In this document: positions 40,510 to 48,889 of the stretch, in pieces
Position numbering within the stretch: the first letter of the stretch is position 1
Layout of the letters: each line of letters opens with the position of its first letter
Notes under the pieces: generated by a model
Database searches by the model: none
The model's input: only the letters and a program-made list of their open reading frames with translations
What the model was told of the DNA's origin: nothing
Position numbers and translations under genes: made by a program
NCBI RefSeq assembly: GCF_020616155.1
Contig: NZ_CP085530.1
Coordinates: forward strand, 3,372,501 to 3,436,500
Source of the DNA: Vogesella sp. XCS3
Lineage (GTDB): Bacteria > Pseudomonadota > Gammaproteobacteria > Burkholderiales > Chromobacteriaceae
Length of the DNA: 64,000 bases
Direction: 5' to 3'

Positions 40510-41262
40510 TCAGGGTTTCAGAAAACCGTACTTGCCAAGAATGGTTTGGCCGGCGGGAGACAGGACGTATTCGATGAAGCTCTTGGCTTCCTTTGCATTG
40601 CTACTGCTGGTGCTCGCAGCAATCGGGTAACTGATTGCTGAATTGAGCGGCACGGTAAACGCTACTTTCACCTTGTCCGGCATCACCGCTGCGTCTGTTG
40701 CGTACACGAAGCCAGCCTCAACCTCGCCTCGTGCTACATAGTCCAAGGATTGGCGAACATTCTGTGTATTGATAGCCTTGGCCCGGATCACTGACCACAG
40801 GTTGGCAGTTTCTAGTGCAGCTTGGGTATAGCGGCCAACTGGCACACTGGCAGGTTTTCCAATAGCGACTTTGTCTATTCGAGATTGGGACAGGTCTCTG
40901 AGACGCTTGATCGCCAGTTTGCTGTCGAATGGCACAATAAGCACTAAGGCGTTACGTACAAAGTTATGCCGGCTGTTTGCAACGATCAGGCCCTGCTTGA
41001 AGGCCTGATCCATTGTTTCCTGATCAGCGGAGGCAAAGACATCCACTGGTGCTCCTTTGGCTATCTGCTGCAGCAGGGCTCCCGAAGCGCCGACGTTCAA
41101 TAGGACCTTGGTGCCCGGGTGTTGCCCCTCAAATGACTGCGCCAGATCTTTGAAGGCATTGGTCAGACTAGCTGCAGCTGAAACAGTCACATTGCCTGCA
41201 GCAGCAAGGTTGCTGAGTATGAGCAGTATGGCGCTCGCAATTGAATTCAGAGTGGGCTTCAT
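40510..41262 (-). CDS. modA: Molybdate-binding protein ModA (copy 1)
   Basis: This 250-residue periplasmic binding protein has a signal peptide (about 1-25), then VTVSAAASLTNAFKDLAQSFE and VLLNVGASGALLQQIAKGAPVDVFASAD, the oxyanion-binding segments. GGAG lies just upstream of the ATG at 41262, which also matches the copy 2 start. Copy 1 has more substitutions in the middle than copy 2. Confidence 0.93.
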   Translation of the reverse strand: MKPTLNSIASAILLILSNLAAAGNVTVSAAASLTNAFKDLAQSFEGQHPGTKVLLNVGASGALLQQIAKGAPVDVFASADQETMDQAFKQGLIVANSRHNFVRNALVLIVPFDSKLAIKRLRDLSQSRIDKVAIGKPASVPVGRYTQAALETANLWSVIRAKAINTQNVRQSLDYVARGEVEAGFVYATDAAVMPDKVKVAFTVPLNSAISYPIAASTSSSNAKEAKSFIEYVLSPAGQTILGKYGFLKP

Positions 41263-41287
41263 GACGTCTCCATTCATGATCATTTTT

Positions 41288-41313
41288 TCGCAATATAGCC
41301 AGGTACATAACGG
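41288..41313. promoter_or_regulatory. Degenerate ModE box before modA copy 1
   Basis: TCGCAATATAGCCAGG followed by TACATAACGGT aligns with the better ModE site of copy 2 but has lost symmetry in both TATATA cores. Repression by ModE is probably weaker here. Confidence 0.55.
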
Positions 41314-41468
41314 TGCTCAATACTCCTTACGGCCTAGTCTGCGCTTCGGCAGCTGGGGTTATGAGGTAAGAATGTGACGGCTTAGATATAGACCTCGATC
41401 CTAAATTTTTTCACCCACATATCACCTCCATGTCAGCAGGGTGATGATGCCCTGGATTCGCCCCCTCA

Positions 41469-41496
41469 AACCCCAGCCTAGCTTGGGGTTTTTCTA
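41469..41496 (+). terminator. Leader hairpin before the DUF932 gene
   Basis: AAACCCCA / TGGGGTTT with an eight-base loop, then T-rich sequence, lies 14 bases before the DUF932 ATG and just ahead of its ribosome-binding site. It may terminate upstream transcription or act as an attenuator. Confidence 0.6.
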
Positions 41497-41509
41497 TGGA
41501 GTCTGTGAT

Positions 41510-42460
41510 ATGTCTCATCTTGTCGAAACCATGGCTTACGTCGGTGCTACCCCTTGGCATGGCCTGGGTAACCAGCTCACCGAACAACAGCCGATTGATG
41601 TCTGGCTGCACGAAGCAGGTATGAACTGGACGATCGAGCAAAGCGATGTGCTGTTCAATGTCTCGCAGGACGGCATGCATATCCGCATGCACCGCGATGC
41701 GAAGGTGCTGTATCGCTCCGATACTTTGGCACCGTTGTCTGTCGTTTCCCCGCGTTACAAAGTAGTCCAGCCACATGAAGTCCTGCACTTCTATAACGAC
41801 CTGGTGCATGCCGGGGGCTTTGAGCTGGAAACAGCTGGCGTATTGAAGGGGGGTAAGAAGCTGTGGGCGTTGGCCAAGACCGGTCAGGAAACGTTGGTCC
41901 GTAGTGGTGACCGTGTGAAAGCCTACCTATTACTAGCGACCAGTTGCGACGGCACGCTGTGCACCACGGCGCAATTCACGTCTGTCCGAGTGGTATGCAA
42001 TAACACGCTGCAGATTGCTGTGGGGGATAACCTGGGTGCAGTAAAGGTACCGCACTCGACCGTGTTCGACCCTCTGGCGGTGAAGGATGCCCTAGGTCTG
42101 GGGCTGAGCGATTGGGATGTGTTCATGCGCAATATCAAAGCGCTGAGTCAACGGCCCATCTCGCCCGAAGAAGCCCAGCAGTACTTTGCCGATGTGCTGG
42201 ATGAGCCAATGCCGGTAGAAGACGCCACACCTTCCAAAGCGATGCAGCAGCTCCATGCTTTATATAGTGGGGCAGGGATGGGCTCGATGCTAACCGGTAC
42301 CCGTGGCACCGCTTGGGGGCTGGTGAATGCCGTGACCGAATATGTGGACCACCACCGTCGGGCACGTAGCAGCGACTACCGTTTGGACTCGGCCTGGTTT
42401 GGCCAGGGGGCTACGCTGAAACAACGCGCAATGCATAAGTCATTGATTTTATTGGATTGA
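41510..42460 (+). CDS. DUF932 phage/plasmid-type protein
   Basis: This 316-residue protein matches the DUF932 family (phage/plasmid-like). It has MAYVGATPWHGLGNQL at the start, SPRYKVVQPHEVLHFYNDLV, TTAQFTSVRVVCNNTLQIA, and TAWGLVNAVTEYVDHHRRARS near the end. Such genes travel on integrative elements and plasmids; their role is unproven. The ATG at 41510 follows GGAG. It opens a rightward block of mobile-element genes inserted next to modA copy 1. Confidence 0.82.
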   Translation: MSHLVETMAYVGATPWHGLGNQLTEQQPIDVWLHEAGMNWTIEQSDVLFNVSQDGMHIRMHRDAKVLYRSDTLAPLSVVSPRYKVVQPHEVLHFYNDLVHAGGFELETAGVLKGGKKLWALAKTGQETLVRSGDRVKAYLLLATSCDGTLCTTAQFTSVRVVCNNTLQIAVGDNLGAVKVPHSTVFDPLAVKDALGLGLSDWDVFMRNIKALSQRPISPEEAQQYFADVLDEPMPVEDATPSKAMQQLHALYSGAGMGSMLTGTRGTAWGLVNAVTEYVDHHRRARSSDYRLDSAWFGQGATLKQRAMHKSLILLD

Positions 42461-42551
42461 ATCGCGTCTTCGCTTAACGCTGTCTCTTTCTCTCGTTATC
42501 TGCCCTGCAGTGCTCGCCACTGCGGGCGCTGCTGTGGCCAAGGAGTGCTTT

Positions 42552-42896
42552 ATGACTGCTCTGGCTCATTTCCCTAAAACCCTGCGTATCCAGCAACTGA
42601 ACGACGCCCTGCGTACCCAGTTTGTCGGTGGTCAGGTGCTGCTCACTGCCGGCTTTCAAACCCTACCTGGTGAACAGCAAGCCGCCTTGTTGCTCGCTAT
42701 TCGCCACTTCAACGACTTCACCCCCGACAATGATCCCTACGGCGAACACGATTTCGTCGCGGTCGAGGTCGATGGTGTGAAGGTGTTCTGCAAGATCGAC
42801 TACTACGACCCTACGCTGCAGCAGCACTCGGCGGATGCGGCCAACCCTGTGCTGACCCACCGCGTGATGACGGTGATGTTGGCCGCAGAGTACTAA
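42552..42896 (+). CDS. DUF3768 protein
   Basis: This 114-residue protein has the family pattern LNDALRTQF, GGQVLLTAGFQTLPG, NDPYGEHDFVAVEVDG and FCKIDYYD, with LTHRVMTVMLAAEY at the end. The ATG at 42552 has AAGGAG upstream. DUF3768 is found beside DUF932 and YqaJ genes on mobile elements. Function is unknown. Confidence 0.78.
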   Translation: MTALAHFPKTLRIQQLNDALRTQFVGGQVLLTAGFQTLPGEQQAALLLAIRHFNDFTPDNDPYGEHDFVAVEVDGVKVFCKIDYYDPTLQQHSADAANPVLTHRVMTVMLAAEY

Positions 42897-42916
42897 ACCC
42901 TTTTACTCAAACCGAT

Positions 42917-42945
42917 AGCCCGGACTGGCACTGCCAGCCTGGGCT
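42917..42945 (+). terminator. Leader hairpin before the YqaJ-type nuclease gene
   Basis: AGCCC..CTGGC / GCCAG..GGGCT with a three-base loop, followed by TTTATGCTTTT and then GGAGG, lies directly ahead of the next start. The layout is like that before the DUF932 gene. Confidence 0.55.
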
Positions 42946-42965
42946 TTATGCTTTTGGAGGTTTCT

Positions 42966-43949
42966 ATGCGTGAACGCTACGGCCAGGCCAAGCGCCTGGC
43001 ATCCACCCTCAATCTGCCGCGTGAACAATGGCTGCAGCTGCGCCAGCTGGGCATTGGTTCGTCCGATGCGGCAGCTGCCGTTGGGCTGTCTCCTTATAAG
43101 AGTGCACTGTCGCTGTGGCTGGAAAAAACCGGTCGCAAACCGGCAGAAGACCTGTCCGATAAAGCCCCAGTGTTCTGGGGCACCATGCTGGAGCCGGTAC
43201 TCGCCACCGTGTACGCCGAGCAAACCGGGCGCAAGGTACGGCGGGTGAATGCGGTACTGCAAAGCCCGCAGCACCAGCACATGCTGGCCAACCTGGACCG
43301 CGAAGTACGTTGCGGGCGTGATGGTAACGGCATCCTGGAAATCAAGACCGCCAGCTGCCACAGTGCGCCGCAGTGGGAAGAGGGCATTCCTGTTGCTTAC
43401 CAGTGCCAGGTCCTGCACCAGTTGGCTGTTACCGGATTGGACTGGGCCGACGTGGCCGTACTGATCGGTGGCCAAGACTTCCGCATCTATCGCATTGAAC
43501 GCGACGACGACAAGATCCTGGACCTGTGCGAACGCGAGGATGGCTTCTGGCAACAGGTCACCCAAGACCAGCAGCCATCGCCCGATGGCTCGGACGACGC
43601 GGGTAGGGCACTGAGCTGGATGTTCCCCCGCGACCAAGGCATTACCCTGGACCTGTCCGAATCCATGGAAGCCAACAGCCTGTTTGGCACCTTGCTTGCT
43701 CTGCGTGCCAAGCAAGACGACCTCAGTCTGCTGGAAGCCCAAACCCGTCAGCAGCTGCAAAACATCCTCGGCACCGCCAGTGCCGCCGTGTTTGCCGACG
43801 GCAAAGTCAGCTGGAAGAAAACCAAAGACCGTACCAGCCCAGACCTGGACAAACTCAGCGCCGATTACCCCGACCTGCTGCCGCAATACAGCAAAACCGT
43901 CGAAGGGAGCCGGCGCTTTCTCATTCACACCGCAAGGAGCGCAGCATGA
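42966..43949 (+). CDS. YqaJ/lambda-exonuclease-type recombination nuclease
   Basis: This 327-residue protein opens with QLGIGSSDAAAAVGLSPYKS (about residues 24-43) and continues with FWGTMLEPVLATVYAEQTG. The catalytic motifs follow: Asp in ANLDREV and Glu-x-Lys in ILEIKTAS. These fit the YqaJ viral recombinase nuclease family, which resects double-strand ends for recombination. It overlaps the next gene by four bases, suggesting they act together. RBS GGAGG is seven bases before the ATG. Confidence 0.85.
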   Translation: MRERYGQAKRLASTLNLPREQWLQLRQLGIGSSDAAAAVGLSPYKSALSLWLEKTGRKPAEDLSDKAPVFWGTMLEPVLATVYAEQTGRKVRRVNAVLQSPQHQHMLANLDREVRCGRDGNGILEIKTASCHSAPQWEEGIPVAYQCQVLHQLAVTGLDWADVAVLIGGQDFRIYRIERDDDKILDLCEREDGFWQQVTQDQQPSPDGSDDAGRALSWMFPRDQGITLDLSESMEANSLFGTLLALRAKQDDLSLLEAQTRQQLQNILGTASAAVFADGKVSWKKTKDRTSPDLDKLSADYPDLLPQYSKTVEGSRRFLIHTARSAA

Positions 43950-44842
43950 TCAAAGGCCTCGCCATCACCCCGCCCGTGATCGGGCGCATCAGCATTGGCA
44001 AGCTGGTACAAAAGAACGACAAGTGGCTGCCAGAGAAAGACGACAGCTTCACCCTTACCACCCAGGTACAAAACCGCGACGGCTGGTTGCTGCATCCGTT
44101 GCACCAACCGTTGGCCGACCAAGCCAATAACGGCAAGATTCGGGCCATTCCGGTACGTACCCTGTTCAACAGCAGCGAGCTCAACCTGCGTGCTGAATAT
44201 TGCGCCTTCGACCGCGCCACCGGCCGCCCGCTGTGCGTGGGCAACGGTGAAAGCGCCAAGCTGTACCGCAAAGAAGGCCCCGAAGACGTGAAATGCACCG
44301 GGCCAGACCGCTGTATGTACGCCAAAGAAGTAGGCTGCAAGCTCTATGGCCGGCTAAATGTGCAGGTAGACGGGCAACAGGACGCGCTCGGTACCTTCAT
44401 CTTTCGTACCACCGGCTACAACTCGGTACGCACCTTGGCCGCTAGGCTGCGTTACTTCGAAGCCTTGAGCGGCGGACTTACCCACTACCTGCCGCTGATG
44501 TTACGCCTGCGTGCCAAATCCACCACCCAGTCGTATCGCACCCCCGTCTACTACGTGGATCTGACACTGCGCGAAGGTGTGGAGCTGGCCGACGCCATCT
44601 CACAAGCCCGGGCCGAAGCGGAGGCCGCGATGGAAGCAGGGGTCAACATCGAGCAATTCGAACAAACCGCGCTGCAGCTATTGGGTACTGGCCTGTTTGA
44701 AGAAACGGAAGAAGAGCTGCCACAGGTGATGGAAGAGTTCTACCCGGTAGAAAGCCCACCGCCAGAAGGGAATACACCCCCAGACAGCAAACCTGTGCGG
44801 CTCACCGCCAGGCTGGGTAAGCAGACGGCCAAGTCCGCTTAA
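43946..44842 (+). CDS. Mobile-element protein of the 'hydrolase or metal-binding' type
   Basis: This 298-residue protein has a probable metal site in KCTGPDRCMYAKEVGC (three Cys) near residues 114-129, then YGRLNVQVDG and FIFRTTGYNSVRTLAARLRYF. The C-terminal 60 residues are acidic and proline-rich and look disordered. Relatives on mobile elements are labelled hydrolase or metal-binding protein. Coupling to the YqaJ nuclease suggests a recombination partner, possibly a single-strand annealing or directionality factor; that is inference. Confidence 0.65.
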   Translation: MIKGLAITPPVIGRISIGKLVQKNDKWLPEKDDSFTLTTQVQNRDGWLLHPLHQPLADQANNGKIRAIPVRTLFNSSELNLRAEYCAFDRATGRPLCVGNGESAKLYRKEGPEDVKCTGPDRCMYAKEVGCKLYGRLNVQVDGQQDALGTFIFRTTGYNSVRTLAARLRYFEALSGGLTHYLPLMLRLRAKSTTQSYRTPVYYVDLTLREGVELADAISQARAEAEAAMEAGVNIEQFEQTALQLLGTGLFEETEEELPQVMEEFYPVESPPPEGNTPPDSKPVRLTARLGKQTAKSA

Positions 44843-45187
44843 TCACTGCTGTAGTCGGGCACTGAGCTGTTCTACTACCGAGATCACTATGGTGCGATCG
44901 GTTGTCGATAGCGGGGACAGGAGACGGGCCAGGTGTTGAGCCTGGCCGTCCGCGTGGCTGGACACTTCGGAGAGTAAAGCCGCGACATCACATTCCAGTA
45001 TCACGGCAATTTCGACCAAGCGAGCGACAGTGGGCATAACGATCCCGCGCTCCATACGCGATACCGCTTCATTGCCAATGCCGAGCTGTTCCGCCAGTTG
45101 CTCCTGCGTTAGTCCTTTGCTCAGACGGTGGCGAGTGATGGCCTTGCCAATCACCTTCGCTAGTTGATCCAGGTCGATAGTTGTCAT
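44843..45187 (-). CDS. XRE-family repressor
   Basis: This 114-residue DNA-binding protein has an HTH core RHRLSKGLTQEQLAEQLGIGNEAVSRMERG near residues 20-48, followed by a helical tail that may dimerise. It is transcribed away from the lipoprotein gene at 45349. The 160-bp gap between them contains repeats likely to be its operator. It may control the recombination block, whose last gene ends exactly where it ends. Confidence 0.85.
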   Translation of the reverse strand: MTTIDLDQLAKVIGKAITRHRLSKGLTQEQLAEQLGIGNEAVSRMERGIVMPTVARLVEIAVILECDVAALLSEVSSHADGQAQHLARLLSPLSTTDRTIVISVVEQLSARLQQ

Positions 45188-45218
45188 CACGCTCTCCAGT
45201 TCAACCTGAATAGTCGTA

Positions 45219-45274
45219 ACTCAACCCATTGACATGAAGTGCCTGCCGGGTTGAAACTCAACCTATTGAGTTGA
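45219..45274. promoter_or_regulatory. Putative operator repeats of the XRE repressor
   Basis: ACTCAACCCATTGA (45219-45232) and ACTCAACCTATTGA (45256-45269) are direct repeats differing at one base. The second overlaps two inverted pairs: GGTTGA-AAC-TCAACC (45249-45263) and TCAAC with GTTGA (to 45274). The layout fits autoregulation by the neighbouring XRE protein. Confidence 0.6.
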
Positions 45275-45297
45275 TAAGCGACGTTTAAAGTTAGCGC

Positions 45298-45320
45298 CGT
45301 GCCAAGAGTTGCACCTTGGC
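45298..45320 (+). repeat. Short leader hairpin before the YwqK-like lipoprotein
   Basis: GCCAAG / CTTGGC separated by eight bases lies before GGAACC and the ATG at 45349. It is a weaker version of the hairpins before other genes of this block. Confidence 0.4.
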
Positions 45321-45348
45321 CTGCGCTTTCTTCCATCAAGGAACCCTC

Positions 45349-46335
45349 ATGAAAACCAAAGTACGCACCTTCACGGTGCTGTGTCTGTGCGCAATGGCGT
45401 TAGCCGGTTGTGGCGACAAAATCATGGATTTCCGTAATGCCGAGATAGCAAGCGGGAAGATGTACCGCCAGGGTGCAGATGAGCCTTTCAGTGGCAAGGT
45501 CACCAACGTGCCACTAGAGCGCCTGATCGATCGCCATGCAGGCTACTTCAAGGTGATGCCGATTGCTTTTGTGGGGACCGGCACCCCAGCACCAGGGCTC
45601 GTGTTCCAGGGGCTACAGGTGTATTCCAGCGGTTTGTTTGCACTGTGTGATGCTGACTTTACTGATGGCCAGATGGATGGGGCTATGTCATGCCGTAAGG
45701 AAAAGACCAACGAGAAATTGCTGGATGTCCAGTTTGATAAAGGCATGCTTAGTGGCCCTTTCACCTTCTACACCAACCAAGCCTCGGCCAGTATCACGTT
45801 CAAGCAAGGCATGCCAGAGGGCGTGTTGACGGTCAAGCTTAGCAAGACAGACAAGCCTGTTCATACCTACACGTTCCAAGGCGGCAAGCTGAATGGCCGC
45901 GAGGAGGTGCTGAATGAAGAGACGGGTGCGGTGACCAGCTATGCCAACTATGAGAATGGCTTGCTGGAAGGGGAAGTCGCGAGGTTTACGCCTGATGGTA
46001 AACAGATGATCTACCTGGCGACCATGGTGAATAACCTGCAGGACGGCCCAGAGAAGTTCTTCTACCCCTCCGGCAAGTTAATGAAGGCCGGTCAGTGGGT
46101 GAAAGGGATGCCTCAAGGCCGCTTCCAGCTCTATGACGAGCAGGGGAATGTCACCCAGGAAGAAATGTGGAAAGACGGCGTAAAGCAAAATCTGAACACC
46201 AGTACGCCTGAGTCGTGCCTTGAGGAGAAGATCAATGCATTCCACGCTGAGAACGGTGATGAGCAACCCATCATGAATGACGTGATGACGGAGTGGCAAG
46301 GCGAATGCGGTCTGCCTGCTACCGGTTACAACTAG
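45349..46335 (+). CDS. YwqK/MORN-repeat-like lipoprotein
   Basis: This 328-residue exported protein has a lipoprotein signal with lipobox LAGC (Cys about residue 21). The body has repeated short strands of the MORN/YwqK kind: GKVTNVPLERL, DGQMDGAMSC, FQGGKLNGREEVLNEETGAVTSYANYENGLLEGE, DGPEKFFYPSGKLMKAGQWVKGMPQG, and QLYDEQGN. Such repeats occur in toxin-immunity and surface proteins, but no function is proven. A tandem paralogue follows after 26 bp. Confidence 0.7.
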   Translation: MKTKVRTFTVLCLCAMALAGCGDKIMDFRNAEIASGKMYRQGADEPFSGKVTNVPLERLIDRHAGYFKVMPIAFVGTGTPAPGLVFQGLQVYSSGLFALCDADFTDGQMDGAMSCRKEKTNEKLLDVQFDKGMLSGPFTFYTNQASASITFKQGMPEGVLTVKLSKTDKPVHTYTFQGGKLNGREEVLNEETGAVTSYANYENGLLEGEVARFTPDGKQMIYLATMVNNLQDGPEKFFYPSGKLMKAGQWVKGMPQGRFQLYDEQGNVTQEEMWKDGVKQNLNTSTPESCLEEKINAFHAENGDEQPIMNDVMTEWQGECGLPATGYN

Positions 46336-46361
46336 CCCCAAACGGTTATCTAGGAATGCAT

Positions 46362-47345
46362 ATGAAAACCAACGTTAGAGCTGTCACGGTGCTGTGTCTG
46401 TGTACGATCGCGCTCAATATCAGCCATGCCAACTTGCTGGATTTCCGCCACGCTGACATTGCCAATGGCAAGGTATACCGCCAGGGTGCCAATGCGCCGT
46501 TCAGCGGGAAAGTGACCAATATGCCGCTGGAACGCTTGATCAACAATCAAGGCGGCTACTTCAAGGTGATGCCCATCATTTTTTCGGGGACGGGTACCCC
46601 CGCACCAGGCATTCTGCTGCAGGGCTTGATGGCGTATTCAAATGGCCTGTTGGCTATCTGTGATGCTGACTTTACTGATGGGCAGATGGATGGCTCGGTC
46701 CAGTGCCGTAAAGAAAAAACGGGTGAGCGGCTCCTCAAGATGCAGTTCAAACGAGGGATGCTCAATGGCCCGTTCAACTTCTACGGCAACGTCGCGACAG
46801 CCAATGTGAATTTCCAGCAAGGTCACGCGCAGGGTCAGATGACTATACGCATGGTGAAGTCCGGCAAGCTGATCCACACCTTCCAGCTACAGAATGGCCT
46901 ACTGCACGGGCGTGAGGCTGTACTGAATGAGCAAACGGGGGCAGTGACCAGCTACGCCAACTATGTCAACGGCTCGATGGAAGGGCAGATCGTCAGATTG
47001 ACCCCCGATGGAAAGCAGATCATTTACCAGGGCACCATGGCCAATAACCAGCAGCATGGCCCAGAGAAGTTCTTCTACCCCTCCGGTCAGTTAATGAAAA
47101 CCGGCCAGTGGGAGAAAGGTGTACCCGAGGGACTCTTCCAGTACTACGACGAACAGGGCAAGTCGACCAAGCAAGAGCTATGGAAGTATGGCGTGAAGCA
47201 CGATCCTGTCGTCTATGCGAAGGGTCAGTGTGTGCGAGAAAAAATAGAAGCATTCGAGGAGACCAATCGTGACCCGGACATGATACGTCACGAAATGAGA
47301 AGGCTGCAGGACCTGTGCTACGGGCCAAGCCCCGTCGAGGAATAA
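46362..47345 (+). CDS. Second YwqK/MORN-repeat-like exported protein
   Basis: This 327-residue paralogue of the preceding gene has the same repeat order (GKVTNMPLERL, DGQMDGSVQC, NGLLHGREAVLNEQTGAVTSYANYVNGSMEGQ, HGPEKFFYPSGQLMKTGQW). Its signal peptide ends in a plain region (LNISHA) without a lipobox Cys. One paralogue should therefore be membrane-anchored and the other soluble in the periplasm. The ATG at 46362 follows AGGA; MHMKTN at 46356 is an alternative. A strong terminator follows. Confidence 0.7.
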   Translation: MKTNVRAVTVLCLCTIALNISHANLLDFRHADIANGKVYRQGANAPFSGKVTNMPLERLINNQGGYFKVMPIIFSGTGTPAPGILLQGLMAYSNGLLAICDADFTDGQMDGSVQCRKEKTGERLLKMQFKRGMLNGPFNFYGNVATANVNFQQGHAQGQMTIRMVKSGKLIHTFQLQNGLLHGREAVLNEQTGAVTSYANYVNGSMEGQIVRLTPDGKQIIYQGTMANNQQHGPEKFFYPSGQLMKTGQWEKGVPEGLFQYYDEQGKSTKQELWKYGVKHDPVVYAKGQCVREKIEAFEETNRDPDMIRHEMRRLQDLCYGPSPVEE

Positions 47346-47374
47346 CAGCGAGTAAACAAGATTTCTAAACCATC

Positions 47375-47397
47375 AAAGCCACCTTCGGGTGGCTTTT
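47375..47397 (+). terminator. Terminator after the YwqK-like pair, before the GTPase gene
   Basis: AAAGCCACC-TTCG-GGTGGCTTTTT is a stable tetraloop hairpin with a T run. It again precedes a GAGAGG ribosome-binding site and the next start. Confidence 0.88.
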
Positions 47398-47419
47398 TGT
47401 ATTTGTGAGAGGACGCATA

Positions 47420-48310
47420 ATGCAAGAACCAGACTTCCAGCCAGACCAAGCCCTGGCGCAATTCAAGCAACTTATCGACCGCGCAGAGCTGCAGCTCACC
47501 AGCCAGCAGCGCCAGCAGATCCTAGGCGTGGTGAACCAGGTACTGAACTACCACGCCGTAGTAGGCGTGATGGGCAAGACCGGTGCTGGCAAATCCTCGC
47601 TGTGCAACAGCCTATTTGGTGCCACGGTTACCGAGGTAAGCGATGTGGGCGCATGCACACGCCACCCTAACGAAATCTCTCTGGTAGCCAAAGGCGATCG
47701 TGGCCTATCGCTGATCGACATGCCCGGGGTAGGGGAAAGCACACAACGGGATGTGGACTACAAGCAGCTGTACCAAGAGTGGCTGCCCAAGCTGGACTGC
47801 ATCCTGTGGCTAATCAAAGCTGACGATCGGGCACTGAGCGTAGATGAAACCTTCTATCGCGATGTGGTGTTGCCAGCCTTGGCCGACAAACCCATCCCCA
47901 TCCTGTTTGTGCTGAGCCAGGCCGATAAAGTCGAACCCTGCCGCGAATGGAATTGGCAGTTCCAGACGCCAGGCTTCATGCAAGCGGCCAACATTCGCGC
48001 CAAAGAAGCGCTGATCTGCCAGCTGTTCAACCTCAGCCCGAAAAGTGTCTGCAGCATCTCGGCAGAAGAGAACTACGGCCTACCCGGCTTGCTAGAAAAA
48101 CTGGTCTTAGCCCTGCCCGCACAAAAAAAGTGGGCCATGGCCCGTGAAGCGAAAGCAGAATGGGTCAGTGCGGCGACGAAACAAGAAGCGCAAGACGGGT
48201 TGTGGTCAGTCGTGGTCGGCACGGTCAAGGAGGTGGCCAAAGAAGCCTGCGACTACGTGGTAGACCGCATCACCACCTTGGCCAGCCGTGTGTTTGGCTG
48301 GCTGTGGTAA
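47420..48310 (+). CDS. Mobile-element GTPase (YeeP/YfjP-like)
   Basis: This 296-residue GTPase has P-loop GKTGAGKSSL near residue 52, switch region CTRHP, DMPGVGES (G3) and SQADK (G4, NKxD type). The C-terminus has a hydrophobic or amphipathic end (VVDRITTLASRVFGWLW) that could touch membranes. Relatives (YeeP, YfjP, YkfA) lie in prophage and island blocks, often near AlpA and antitoxin genes. Its role is unknown. The start at 47420 follows GAGAGG. Confidence 0.82.
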   Translation: MQEPDFQPDQALAQFKQLIDRAELQLTSQQRQQILGVVNQVLNYHAVVGVMGKTGAGKSSLCNSLFGATVTEVSDVGACTRHPNEISLVAKGDRGLSLIDMPGVGESTQRDVDYKQLYQEWLPKLDCILWLIKADDRALSVDETFYRDVVLPALADKPIPILFVLSQADKVEPCREWNWQFQTPGFMQAANIRAKEALICQLFNLSPKSVCSISAEENYGLPGLLEKLVLALPAQKKWAMAREAKAEWVSAATKQEAQDGLWSVVVGTVKEVAKEACDYVVDRITTLASRVFGWLW

Positions 48311-48329
48311 GCCAAGCGAAGGAACGACG

Positions 48330-48506
48330 ATGAAGATCCTGAGAATCCGCGACGTGATGGCCATGATCGGCTTGGCTAGATCGACCATCTACAAGTACAT
48401 CGCAGAGGGCCACTTCCCCAAGCAGATCCGTCTGGGTCGAAGGGCCGTGGGGTGGCTGCTATCTGACATCGAACGTTGGCTGCGAATGAAAGTGGCAGAG
48501 CGGTGA
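48330..48506 (+). CDS. alpA: AlpA-family excisionase-like regulator
   Basis: This 58-residue protein has the AlpA/MerR-like HTH: RIRDVMAMIGLARSTIYKYIAEGHFPKQIRLGRRAVGW. AlpA proteins activate integrase genes or act as excisionases of small islands. It follows the GTPase gene by 19 bp. No integrase lies next to it; the nearest is at 53733. Confidence 0.85.
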   Translation: MKILRIRDVMAMIGLARSTIYKYIAEGHFPKQIRLGRRAVGWLLSDIERWLRMKVAER

Positions 48507-48814
48507 TGTGCAAGCACCATGTCCCATCCGCTTCAAGGCGGGTGGGGCGTGGTATTTCTTTGCTATTGGTAGGCTGATTTAGAGCTGTCTGCTGCTCGGC
48601 CATAGCAGTCAATCCACAATAAAAGCAATACAGGCTGCTTTGTGATGGAAAGCAGGCATGTAGGTGGAGCTCTGATGGTCTCGAAAATCCAGACCTGACA
48701 CAACGCTTGTGACAAGCCGGCCGCTCTACCAAGTCTTGATAAAGGTCATTCTCATGGCATCGCTTCTTCCATAAAAATGCCTCCATTCCCTATCGTTTCA
48801 TTTCCGCTGCCATG
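48507..48814. other. Intergenic stretch after alpA
   Basis: No gene is recognised. The longest frame (minus strand, 48376-48786) overlaps alpA, has no family match and atypical composition, and is not called. This is the junction between the mobile-element block and the second molybdate locus. Confidence 0.5.
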
Positions 48815-48840
48815 CGTTATATATCAGATTATATATCGAT
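48815..48840. promoter_or_regulatory. Strong ModE box before the orphan modA-like gene
   Basis: CGTTATATA-TCAGAT-TATATATCGAT closely matches the ModE operator pattern (two TATATA cores separated by six bases with flanking CG..T). It starts 75 bases before the ATG at 48890, so molybdate-loaded ModE likely represses that gene. Confidence 0.85.
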
Positions 48841-48889
48841 CCATTACATGAACCATGGCAACGATCTACCTAGACAAGGAACATACAAA

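Noticed and set aside
48376..48786. 136-codon minus-strand frame after alpA
   Set aside because: Overlaps alpA, has no recognisable domain and no good start signal.
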